Shown piece by piece: positions 43,019 through 50,826 of a stretch of DNA of 64,000 nt. Both the position numbers and the translations under genes were made by a program. How positions within the stretch are numbered: the stretch's first letter is position 1; the number at the start of each line of letters is the position of its first letter. The notes under the pieces were generated by a model. That model saw only the letters and a program-made list of their open reading frames with translations. It did no database searches and was not told where the DNA came from. The stretch is from Palsa-295 sp963785585. GTDB taxonomy: Bacteria; Acidobacteriota; Terriglobia; Acidiferrales; UBA7541. The DNA lies in assembly GCA_963785585.1 (NCBI GenBank), contig CAWAVW010000004.1, positions 2,728,001 to 2,792,000 on the forward strand, given 5' to 3'.

Positions 43019-44401
43019 TTACTGCCCCGGCGGTTTCAAGTTGTAGTAAAAACCGAAACGAAGATCGATGTAGGGCCCTTTGAACTGCGGAGGCAGCGGT
43101 TCGAACGGGCTGGTGGAGCGAATGGCGGACATTGCCGCGGTGTCGAGCGGGTCTTTGCCGGAGGTACGTTCGAGATACAAGTTTTCGCCGGGGAACGAGC
43201 CGTCGCGATTGATGCGGAAGGTGATGGCGACGACGCCTTTGTCGCCGAGGTAAACGGACTCCGGCATGACGGTCATCCAGTTGCGCTTGACCCTGGCGAT
43301 CAGGCGGGTCATGTAACTGGAGAAGTCCACGCCCTGCGTGTCGGTGAGAATTTCGGCGCCGTTGCCGACCTGGCCGCCGTGCCCACCACCACCGCCATTT
43401 TGCCCGGAGCCAAGACCGCCCTCGGAACTGTAGGTGCCGCCGCCGGAACCGGCGCGCGAGACGGCGTCCTGCAATTGATCCTGCATGCTTCGATTGGGCG
43501 AAGAGTTATTCAGACCGAGATTTAATTTTCGGTTGGGCGCGGTGGGCGCGGCAGGCAAGAGCACGGAAGAGGTGGGAGGCGGCGTGACGGGGGGCGGCAC
43601 GACGGCGGGGGCGGAGCTGGTGTTTGTGCGCGGCGTGGGCGCGGAAGGCAAATCGACGGGCGGCGTGACCGGCGGGCGCACGGGTTCGGGCGCAGCGTGG
43701 TTTTCGGCACGCGGCGGAGCGACTTTGTTCAAAGTCTTGTTGTCAATTTTTACTTTCGGGCCCGGAGGAAGAGGGCGCTTCGAAAGTTCGCCGGCATCGG
43801 GCGGCAGATAGACTTTGCCGAGGAGCTTGGAATCCATTTCGACTTCCTGGGTGGTGGGAATATGCGGGGGAAACAGTTTGGGCAAGAAGACGAGAAAAAT
43901 GATGAACAGGATGTGTCCGGCGATGGAAAGCACACGGGTGATGGCGTCCCATTTCGCGTCGCGTTTTTCTTCGGGCTCGACGAGCAGGTTGGCTTCGCCG
44001 GTGTTGAAGATGTCGGGTTCGACGAGCTCGCGCAACTGCGCGGTCATTTGAGGAGGCTGGTCGAATTTATCGATCTCGCTTTGATCGGGCGGTTCGACCC
44101 ATGCGGGGACGACGACGCGGGTATCGAGAACGTCGATCGGGAAACTGCGTTCGTTGATCGGGCCGAAATCGGGAAACGGAGTGGCGGTCATGCCGCGGCC
44201 GACGAGAGTGCGATCGACGAGCACGCCGAGCGGAAGATGTTCGGGGATGGAAGTGGCGCCGGTGAGCGGCGGAGCATCGGAAAGTTCCGAGGGGACGACG
44301 GTGCGGTCGTCCATGTACGTGGTGATGCGCTTGCCGCGCTTCTTCGCGTCTTCGGCGGTGACCGGGCGCACGTCTGTGGGTACGAGGGTTCGGGGAATCA
44401 T
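43019..44401 (-). CDS. TonB-family protein with long cytoplasmic N-terminus
   Basis: 460 aa. Residues 1-155 are hydrophilic and without a signal peptide; a single TM segment (about 157-177, LSIAGHILFIIFLVFLPKLF) follows, then a Pro-rich spacer (PEPVRPPVTPPVDLPSAP and similar), a Gly-rich stretch, and a C-terminal TonB-like domain (SYMTRLIARVKRNWMTVMPE, GVVAITFRINRDGS, AAMSAIRSTSPFEPLPP). Standard TonB has the TM at the very N-terminus, so the cytoplasmic extension is unusual and could receive a signal. Last gene of the fabZ-lpxA-lpxI-Gfo/Idh string, overlapping the preceding gene by 4 nt. Confidence 0.85.
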   Translation of the reverse strand: MIPRTLVPTDVRPVTAEDAKKRGKRITTYMDDRTVVPSELSDAPPLTGATSIPEHLPLGVLVDRTLVGRGMTATPFPDFGPINERSFPIDVLDTRVVVPAWVEPPDQSEIDKFDQPPQMTAQLRELVEPDIFNTGEANLLVEPEEKRDAKWDAITRVLSIAGHILFIIFLVFLPKLFPPHIPTTQEVEMDSKLLGKVYLPPDAGELSKRPLPPGPKVKIDNKTLNKVAPPRAENHAAPEPVRPPVTPPVDLPSAPTPRTNTSSAPAVVPPPVTPPPTSSVLLPAAPTAPNRKLNLGLNNSSPNRSMQDQLQDAVSRAGSGGGTYSSEGGLGSGQNGGGGGHGGQVGNGAEILTDTQGVDFSSYMTRLIARVKRNWMTVMPESVYLGDKGVVAITFRINRDGSFPGENLYLERTSGKDPLDTAAMSAIRSTSPFEPLPPQFKGPYIDLRFGFYYNLKPPGQ

Positions 44402-45381
44402 CGATTATCCGACGGAGCGAAGGCACCCCGTTTGACGCGCGCGGCGTGTTCCTGGATGCCTGCCATTACGCGCGCGGCGAGTTCGAGAGCGCGGCGGCCG
44501 GCGGCGCCGTCGACGCGCGGCGTGCGGCGGGTGCGCACCGCGAGCAGAAAGGCGCGCAATTCGGCGAGCAACGGTTCTTCGGCGACGACCGGCACTTGTT
44601 CAAATTTGATTTCGGGCTGAGCCGCTGCGGGAGCGACGCGCACGCGGAGCAGGTCCTGGCGCGTGTAATCGAGCGAAATATATTCGTGGGCCTGGAAGAA
44701 GCGCATCTTGCGGACGCGTTCGGTGGAAACGCGGCTGGCGGTAAGGTTGGCGACGGTGCCGGTTTCGAATTCGATGCGGGCCTGGGCGATGTCCACCTTG
44801 TCGGTGATCACGGGGATGCCGACGGCTTTGAGGTCGATGATGGGGGAATCGACGAGCGAGAGAAGAATGTCGAGGTCGTGGATCATCACGTCGTACACGA
44901 CGTCGATATCGAGGCTGCGGGGAGTGAACATGCCCAGGCGATGGACTTCGAAGAACATCGGTTTGGAGATGATTCTTTTGGCGGCGATGACGGCGGGATT
45001 GTAGCGCTCAAGGTGGCCGATCTGCAGGATGCGATTGCGGCGCTGGGCGGAGGCGATTAAACCATCGGCTTCGGCGACGGTGGCGGCCATGGGCTTTTCG
45101 ACGAGGACGTCGATGCCGGAATCGAGCAGGCGACAGCCGATGCTGCAATGCTCTTTGGTAGGAACGGCGAGGCTGACGGCGTCGATTTTTTCGACGCCGA
45201 GAGAGTCCACGTCGCGGAGGACGCGCGAGCCAAATTCGGCGGCGACGGCAGCGGCGCGCTCGGAGTTGGTGTCCACGACGCCGACAAGCTCAGCGCCCTC
45301 CATCTTGCTCCAGACACGAACGTGATTACGGCCAAATTCGCCGACGCCGACGACGGCGATGCGAGTTGCGTTTCCGCTCAC
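44398..45381 (-). CDS. Gfo/Idh/MocA-family NAD(P)-dependent oxidoreductase
   Basis: 327 aa. N-terminal Rossmann fold (IAVVGVGEFGRNHVRVWSKM), DTNSERAAAVAAEFG, the EKPMA motif with the conserved lysine near residue 95, and a C-terminal alpha/beta domain with HDLDILLSLV. Acts on a sugar or nucleotide-sugar; its place between lpxI and a TonB gene in a lipid A operon suggests a lipid A sugar. In Acidithiobacillus the related GnnA oxidises UDP-GlcNAc at C3, but the partner aminotransferase GnnB is not seen here. GTG start in a GTGA overlap with lpxI. Confidence 0.88.
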   Translation of the reverse strand: MSGNATRIAVVGVGEFGRNHVRVWSKMEGAELVGVVDTNSERAAAVAAEFGSRVLRDVDSLGVEKIDAVSLAVPTKEHCSIGCRLLDSGIDVLVEKPMAATVAEADGLIASAQRRNRILQIGHLERYNPAVIAAKRIISKPMFFEVHRLGMFTPRSLDIDVVYDVMIHDLDILLSLVDSPIIDLKAVGIPVITDKVDIAQARIEFETGTVANLTASRVSTERVRKMRFFQAHEYISLDYTRQDLLRVRVAPAAAQPEIKFEQVPVVAEEPLLAELRAFLLAVRTRRTPRVDGAAGRRALELAARVMAGIQEHAARVKRGAFAPSDNR

Positions 45382-46250
45382 GAATTCCTCTTTTGCGAAA
45401 CTTTCGCTTCGCCGCCCGGCGGGAAAGCTTCGATGGCGATGCCCGCATCGTCCGCTGCCTGGATCAGTTCGCCGCGATCCATCATCAAGGTGCGATAGGC
45501 ATCGATGGCCAGGGCGGTGGCATTGGCGCGGCGCATGACTTCGATGGTTTTTAAGCCGATGACGGGCACGTCGAAACGCATATCTTGTTGGGGCTTGCTG
45601 ACTTTGACTACAACTATTTTTTGGCCGCCGGCGATGCGCGCGGCGCGTTCGATGGTTTCGTCGGTGCCTTCCATGGCTTCGATGGCGACGCAGGCGCGAT
45701 CGCGGACGACGACCATCTGGCCGAGGTCGAGGCCGGCGATCTGGGCGGCGATCGCGCGGCCGTAGGCGATGTCGGCCGCTTCGGATTCGTCGGGCGCGCG
45801 GCGGGTGAGGACTCCGGCGGCGGGAAGCAGCGGGCCGAGAAATTTTGTGGAATCGACCAATTCAATTCCTTCGTCGGCGAGGACTCCGGCGATGGCGCCG
45901 ATGAGCGAGTCGGTGTTTTTCGACGGCAGCGAGAATAAAAGTTTCGCGAGGCGCCAGTCGGGGCGAATCGCGCTGAAAATTTTGTTGTGCTTGACCTGGC
46001 CGGCCATCACGGCGCGCTTGACGCCTTCCTTGTGAAGCAGGTCGATGGTTTTGCTGAGCTCGCCGAGGCTTACCCAGTGAAATTTAGCGGCAACACGCTC
46101 GAGATCGGGCGAAGCCTCTTCGCGGATGGCGATGACGGCCATTTCAATTCCGCGGCTGCGCGCGCCTTCGAGCACAAGAAATGGGAAGGCGCCATTTCCG
46201 GCGATCAGGCCCCAATTCGAAGGGATCATGTCAGCTGTGGCGGCCACCAT
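45378..46250 (-). CDS. lpxI: UDP-2,3-diacylglucosamine pyrophosphatase LpxI
   Basis: 290 aa DUF1009 protein that hydrolyses UDP-2,3-diacylglucosamine to lipid X and UMP, replacing LpxH. Seen: N-terminal WGLIAGNGAFPFLVLEGA, the MAGQVKHNKIF motif, KNTDSLIGAIAGVLADEGI, the VVVRDRACVAIEAMEGTDE motif, GGQKIVVVKVSKPQQDMRFD and PVIGLKTIEVM, all typical. Start ATG 46250 just downstream of the lpxA stop (46254); a second ATG 7 codons in is an alternative. Its presence fixes the organism as having lipid A synthesis of the LpxI type. Confidence 0.94.
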   Translation of the reverse strand: MVAATADMIPSNWGLIAGNGAFPFLVLEGARSRGIEMAVIAIREEASPDLERVAAKFHWVSLGELSKTIDLLHKEGVKRAVMAGQVKHNKIFSAIRPDWRLAKLLFSLPSKNTDSLIGAIAGVLADEGIELVDSTKFLGPLLPAAGVLTRRAPDESEAADIAYGRAIAAQIAGLDLGQMVVVRDRACVAIEAMEGTDETIERAARIAGGQKIVVVKVSKPQQDMRFDVPVIGLKTIEVMRRANATALAIDAYRTLMMDRGELIQAADDAGIAIEAFPPGGEAKVSQKRNS

Positions 46251-46253
46251 GGG

Positions 46254-47033
46254 TTATTTGGTCAGCCCGCGCTCGGCCGATTCGATGAAACGTATGAGAG
46301 TTAGGACGTCTTCGGAGTCCGAGAGGGTTCCACGAATTTTTTCGAGAGCCTGGCTGGTGTTCAATTTCGAGCGAAGCAGGAAACGGTAGGCCTTTTCGAT
46401 GGCTTTGATGCGCTCGGGCGAAAATCCCTGGCGCTCGAGGCCGACGCTATTGACGCCGTAGCACCGAGTGCCGCGGGGAGCGACGATTTTGGAGTAGGGC
46501 GGAACGTCCTGGGTGATGACGGTGTGCGCGGCGATGTAGGAATATTTTCCAATGCGGCAAAACTGGTGGACCGGGCAGAAGGCGCCGATTTGGGCGAAGT
46601 CTTCGACGGTGACGTGGCCGGCGAGTGTGGCGCCGTTCACGAAGATGGTGTGGTCGCCGATGATGCAGTCGTGGGCGATGTGGGCGTAGGACATGACGAG
46701 ATTGTGGCTGCCGACGCGGGTGACGGAACCGCCTTTTACGGTGCCGCGATTGACGGTTGCGAATTCGCGGAATTCGTTGTGATCGCCGACTTCGAGAGTG
46801 ACGCGTTCGCCTTTGTAGGTGAGGTCCTGCGGGTCGCCGCCGACGGCCGCGAAAGGGTACACGTGATTATGCTTTCCGAGGCGCGCGGGTCCCTGCACGA
46901 CGGCGTGATGGTCGAGGATGCAACCATCGCCGAGTTCGACTTCATCGCCGACGACGGCGAAAGGGCCGACACGGACGTTTTTGCCGAGTTTTGCAGACGC
47001 GGAAACGACCGCGCGTGAATCTACTTCGCTCAT
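46254..47033 (-). CDS. lpxA: UDP-N-acetylglucosamine acyltransferase
   Basis: 259 aa left-handed beta-helix trimer that adds the first acyl chain to UDP-GlcNAc in lipid A synthesis. Seen: hexapeptide repeats beginning VDSRAVVSASAKLG, the HNHVYPFAAVGGDPQD motif, REFATVNRGT, the catalytic histidine in VMSYAHIAHDCIIGD, and IGAFCPVHQFCRIGKYS. Start ATG 47033 with AAGG upstream; it overlaps the fabZ stop by 4 nt (ATGA). Selectivity for GlcNAc or GlcNAc3N cannot be read from the sequence. Confidence 0.95.
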   Translation of the reverse strand: MSEVDSRAVVSASAKLGKNVRVGPFAVVGDEVELGDGCILDHHAVVQGPARLGKHNHVYPFAAVGGDPQDLTYKGERVTLEVGDHNEFREFATVNRGTVKGGSVTRVGSHNLVMSYAHIAHDCIIGDHTIFVNGATLAGHVTVEDFAQIGAFCPVHQFCRIGKYSYIAAHTVITQDVPPYSKIVAPRGTRCYGVNSVGLERQGFSPERIKAIEKAYRFLLRSKLNTSQALEKIRGTLSDSEDVLTLIRFIESAERGLTK

Positions 47034-47512
47034 CGAGCCTTCTCGGGCGCGGTCGCTACGGGCTGACCGGTGGCGGGATCGACGTCGACCATAGCGCACA
47101 TGATGGAGGCTTCGCAGGCGAGCTCGCCGTTTACGCTGGCCCTGCCTTCGACTTTGCAGAAAGGGCCGCGCCAGGTGATGACGGTGACTTCGACTCTGAG
47201 CTGATCGCCGGGAACGACGGGACGGCGGAAGCGGGCGTTATCCACCGCGACGATATAGAGCAATTTGTTTTCACGGTTCTCGACGTCGAGGAGCAAGAGC
47301 AAACCACCGACCTGAGCCATGGATTCGATCATCAGGACGCCGGGCATGACGGGCTGGCCGGGGAAATGGCCCTGGAAAAAGTATTCGTTGATGGAGACGT
47401 TTTTAATTCCGACGATGCGCTTCTTTCGTTCCATTTCTTCGATGCAGTCCACGAGAAGGAACGGGTAGCGGTGCGGAAGGATTTTCTGGATCCCGATGCT
47501 GTCGAGGATCAT
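47030..47512 (-). CDS. fabZ: (3R)-hydroxyacyl-ACP dehydratase
   Basis: 160 aa hot-dog fold dehydratase. Seen: N-terminal QKILPHRYPFLLVD and the active-site helix GHFPGQPVMPGVLMIE with the catalytic His and Glu. It competes with LpxA for the (3R)-hydroxyacyl-ACP pool, and the pairing of the two genes is common. First gene of the fabZ-lpxA-lpxI-Gfo/Idh-TonB unit. Divergent from the M20 peptidase gene across 179 bp. Confidence 0.96.
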   Translation of the reverse strand: MILDSIGIQKILPHRYPFLLVDCIEEMERKKRIVGIKNVSINEYFFQGHFPGQPVMPGVLMIESMAQVGGLLLLLDVENRENKLLYIVAVDNARFRRPVVPGDQLRVEVTVITWRGPFCKVEGRASVNGELACEASIMCAMVDVDPATGQPVATAPEKAR

Positions 47513-47691
47513 GGTTTAGCCCCTGATTGGAGTGCGAACATGGCGAGCGCAGGCGCCCCGTGCCGCCGCTCACGCAGAGTATGACAGGTCGCGATTTTGA
47601 GCGTACGCAATCTGACAATTCTATACGAAACGGCGGCGGGTGGGAATCGGCGTTGCTGGGGGTGAAGCGCTGCTGCTAGCATGGCGCGGAT

Positions 47692-48876
47692 ATGAGCAAA
47701 CGAAGAGCACGGGCAAGCGAGGCAACTGTTCCAGTGCGTGAAATGCTGGGTGGATTGCGGAAACGCCAGGACGAGATGCTGGCGCTGCTGGGACAGTTTG
47801 TGAACTGCGAATCGCCGAGCTATGACAAGGCGGCGGTAGATGGTTTCGGCGCGATGGTGGCGCGGGAGTGGGAAAAGCGCGGAGCGGTGGTGCGAGCGCT
47901 GGCGCAAGAAGAGCGCGGAAATCACCTGCGAATCGAGTTAAGAGCGAAGGACGAAACGGCCAAGGGCCAGGTGATGGTGCTGGGGCATTTGGACACCGTG
48001 TATCCGAAGGGGACGATCGCGAAGACGCCGTATCGCGTGGCGGACGGACGAGCGTGGGGGCCGGGGACGTTTGATATGAAGGGCGGCCTGGTGCTGGCGT
48101 TGTTTGCCGTGGACGCTCTGCAAGCGGCGGGAGTTTCGCTGCGGAAGAAACTGGTGTTCCTGTGGACTTCGGACGAAGAGATTGGAAGCACGACATCGCG
48201 CCAGGCAATTGAAGCGGAAGCGCGGCGAAGCGATGCGGCGCTGGTGCTGGAGCCGGCGTTTGGCGCGAGCGGAAAATTGAAGACCCAGCGCAAAGGCGTG
48301 GGCGGAGTGGAGATTGTGGTGACGGGGCGCTCGGCGCACGCGGGAATCGATCCGGAAAAGGGCGTGAACGCGGTGCACGAGCTGGCGCTTCAAATCGAAC
48401 GGCTGATGGGGATGGACGACCGGCGGCGCGGAATCACGGTGCAGGCGACGGTGGTGAGCGGCGGGACGGTTTCGAACGTGGTTCCGGAACACGCGCGGGC
48501 AGAAGTGGACATTCGATTCTCGCGATTGGCGGATGGCGCGGCGATCGAACGAAGACTGCGCGGGCTGAAACCGATCTTGAAGGGCGCGCGGATTTCCGTG
48601 ATGGGCGGAGTGAACCGTCCGCCGCTTGAGCGGACGGCAGCGGTTGCAGAACTTTTTGCGCAAGCACGCAAATTGTCGAAGGAAATGGGCTTGTCGCTTG
48701 GCGAGGCGGCGACGGGCGGCGGGTCGGACGGAAATTTTACCGCGGCGCTCGGAGTGCCGACGCTCGATGGGCTTGGATGCGTTGGCGACGGGGCGCACAG
48801 CCCGAAGGAACATGTATTGATACCGGCGCTGCCGGAGCGAGCGGCGTTGATCGCAGGATTATTGGCGACACTCTAG
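47692..48876 (+). CDS. M20-family metallopeptidase (glutamate carboxypeptidase-like)
   Basis: 394 aa. Seen: the first metal ligand in VLGHLDTVYPKG, the bridging aspartate in GTFDMKGGLVLALFAVDAL, the catalytic Glu pair in TSDEEIGS, a dimerisation lid domain (GRSAHAGIDPEKGVNAVHELA) and the last histidine in GDGAHSPKEHVL. Resembles carboxypeptidase G2; removes C-terminal glutamate or similar from small peptides or folates (inference). No signal peptide is apparent. Convergent with the next gene. Confidence 0.9.
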   Translation: MSKRRARASEATVPVREMLGGLRKRQDEMLALLGQFVNCESPSYDKAAVDGFGAMVAREWEKRGAVVRALAQEERGNHLRIELRAKDETAKGQVMVLGHLDTVYPKGTIAKTPYRVADGRAWGPGTFDMKGGLVLALFAVDALQAAGVSLRKKLVFLWTSDEEIGSTTSRQAIEAEARRSDAALVLEPAFGASGKLKTQRKGVGGVEIVVTGRSAHAGIDPEKGVNAVHELALQIERLMGMDDRRRGITVQATVVSGGTVSNVVPEHARAEVDIRFSRLADGAAIERRLRGLKPILKGARISVMGGVNRPPLERTAAVAELFAQARKLSKEMGLSLGEAATGGGSDGNFTAALGVPTLDGLGCVGDGAHSPKEHVLIPALPERAALIAGLLATL

Positions 48877-48917
48877 TGATCGCAGGACGAATGCGTTCGC
48901 CGGCGTGATGAAAATTT

Positions 48918-50345
48918 TTAGCGAACGTCTTCCCGGCGAAGATACGCGATGGTTTGCTGCTGAAGATCGGAGTAGTCGGTGTGAAGCGCGTCGCGCAAGG
49001 CCTGCTCGGTATTGGGCGAAGTTGCGATGGCGCCGAGCAGACGGCTCACGTCGCTCATTCCGCCGGTTTCGACGATCGATTCGACGGCCGCAAGCGACCA
49101 GGCGTACGCGACCGAAGCCTGCCCACCGGAAAGCGAAAGCCACGAGCCCTCGAGCGACGGAAGCGTTGGCACTCCTCCCTGCCCTGCGGCGGTCAAAAGC
49201 GCTCCCGCGGAGCCGGTGGTGCGGCGGCCTTCGATGAATTGCGCGACGCCCTCTTGTACCCAGGTGGGAGCGCGGCCGTGCGTTTTCTGGCCGACAAAAC
49301 TGTGGGTCAGCTCGTGTTTCAGCACGCGGGCCAGGTCGGGCGTGACGCTGGAAAGACCTTGCACCGGAATGCGAATGCGCCCGTCGTTGATGGCGCCGGC
49401 CCAACTGGGGGCGCGGGTGATGTCGGCAAATCCCTGCTCGGTATAGAGGATGACGCCGATGGGTTCGGGCGGCGTGAAATCCAGTTGCGATTCGATGTCG
49501 TTGAAGTCGTCTTCGAGCGCCCGCAAGATGCCGCGAGCCAAATCGGGAGTGGCGCTGCCGCTGTATTTCAGGACGAAGTGCGCGGTTTCACCCTCGCGGT
49601 AACCTTCTTCTTCGTTCTTGTCGCGTTCGGCTTTGGCGAGGGCGCGTTCGACGTCCGGATCGCGGCGGAGCGATTCAGCGCGTTTCCATTCGGCGACGGC
49701 TTGATCCATTTTGTTGGCGCCGTAGTAGGCCCATCCGGTGAGTTTGGCGACATCGGCGGAATCGGGCGCGATGCGGCGGGCATGGTCCAAGGGATCGAGA
49801 GCCTGAGCGAATTGGCTTTGGTGAAGATAGAGGACGGCAAGATTGAGAAGCAGTCCGAGATTGTCCGGCGTGAAAGTCAGGCCTTCGCGGTAGTGGTCGA
49901 TGGCTCCGGCTGTTTCGCCTTTGCCGACCAGAAATTGCGCGGCGGCGTAGTGCGCGGCGGCGACTTTTTCGGCGGCGACTTTTCCGCCGGAGCGGGCCTC
50001 GGATTCCAATTTGGCGATGTAAGAAAAATCGATGGAGTCGTCGTGAACGGCGAGCGCGGAGATTTCTTCGTAGCCGTGTACGGGCTCAATTTCAGGGGCG
50101 GAGACAGGCGGTTCGGAGGATGCGGAGGAACGCGAGGAGGGGGTGAAGCCGTCGCGATCGATGCGATCGACGATTGATTTGGGAATCGACATCTGCCCGG
50201 CCGGCGTGTCGTAGGTGACGTGGTCTTTGTCTTCGACGACGTTGGAGGCGGCGATGCGGCGGCCGTTTTTCAGGACGATCGTGTCCGCCGACGCAGCGGA
50301 AGCCGCGAGAAGGAAACTGAGAAGCGGAAGTGCGAAGGGGCGCAC
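48918..50345 (-). CDS. Secreted TPR metallopeptidase (peptidase MA-like)
   Basis: 475 aa. Signal peptide (MRPFALPLLSFLLAASAASA), then a short basic-acidic region with the DTIVLKNGRRIAASNV start common in envelope proteins, TPR repeats (about 135-235: AIDHYREGLTFTPDN, ALDPLDHARRIAPDS), and a C-terminal gluzincin domain with zinc motif KHELTHSFVG and the third ligand in WVQEGVAQFIEG. Family: DUF1570/peptidase MA-like. Periplasmic; substrate unknown. Confidence 0.88.
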   Translation of the reverse strand: MRPFALPLLSFLLAASAASADTIVLKNGRRIAASNVVEDKDHVTYDTPAGQMSIPKSIVDRIDRDGFTPSSRSSASSEPPVSAPEIEPVHGYEEISALAVHDDSIDFSYIAKLESEARSGGKVAAEKVAAAHYAAAQFLVGKGETAGAIDHYREGLTFTPDNLGLLLNLAVLYLHQSQFAQALDPLDHARRIAPDSADVAKLTGWAYYGANKMDQAVAEWKRAESLRRDPDVERALAKAERDKNEEEGYREGETAHFVLKYSGSATPDLARGILRALEDDFNDIESQLDFTPPEPIGVILYTEQGFADITRAPSWAGAINDGRIRIPVQGLSSVTPDLARVLKHELTHSFVGQKTHGRAPTWVQEGVAQFIEGRRTTGSAGALLTAAGQGGVPTLPSLEGSWLSLSGGQASVAYAWSLAAVESIVETGGMSDVSRLLGAIATSPNTEQALRDALHTDYSDLQQQTIAYLRREDVR

Positions 50346-50419
50346 ACTCGAAGTTTAACAAGGCGCGCGAGGGACGCGGAGGCGAGCGTGGGGGGCGAAT
50401 GCCGTAAGCGGCTACAGCT

Positions 50420-50460
50420 CGGCGGAGCGTTCAATGGTGCGGAGGTTGTGCGCTCCGCCG
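50420..50460. repeat. 10-bp inverted repeat with 21-nt loop
   Basis: CGGCGGAGCG (50420-50429) and CGCTCCGCCG (50451-50460) between the peptidase MA-like gene and the small membrane protein gene. No T-run on either side. Confidence 0.6.
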
Positions 50461-50475
50461 ATGTATGCGGAGTGG

Positions 50476-50640
50476 CTAGGCGGTGGCGCGCGATCCTGAG
50501 AATAGATGAATGAGCAACGAGATCACGGCAAACAAAAGAAGCAGGTGAATCAGTCCGCTGGCGATGTGAAACACGAGGAAGCCGCCCATCCACAACAGCA
50601 AAAATACGACGGCAAGGGCCATAAACGGTCCAAATTTCAT
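50476..50640 (-). CDS. Small hydrophobic protein, DUF5670/Lmo0937 type
   Basis: 54 aa with two TM segments (ALAVVFLLLWMGGFLVFHIA and GLIHLLLLFAVISLLIHLFSG). This matches the layout of the Lmo0937/DUF5670 small membrane proteins. GGAG 6 nt upstream of ATG 50640 decides the start. Often seen near stress genes; function unknown. It is divergent from the M1-family gene. The frame stays open far upstream of the ATG, but that part is antisense to the M1 gene. Confidence 0.8.
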   Translation of the reverse strand: MKFGPFMALAVVFLLLWMGGFLVFHIASGLIHLLLLFAVISLLIHLFSGSRATA

Positions 50641-50791
50641 GGTGGCTCCGGTTAAATCGCGAGATACATGTGTGGAATGCAAATGATTGTGCAGAGAAAG
50701 CGGCCGGCAGCGCCATACACGGAAACTGGTAGTTTGGGGATGTTGCGACCCTTCTTTGTGACGAGCCGCCGGTTTCGCGGGACAGTACGGT

Positions 50792-50819
50792 TTGATTCGA
50801 CGTCGTAAATTGCTAGAGT
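50792..50819 (+). promoter_or_regulatory. Promoter with start codon immediately downstream (leaderless)
   Basis: TTGATT (50792-50797), 16-nt spacer, TAGAGT (50814-50819), then 7 nt to ATG 50827. Transcription would begin at or next to the A of the ATG. Confidence 0.4.
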
Positions 50820-50826
50820 CTCGGGC

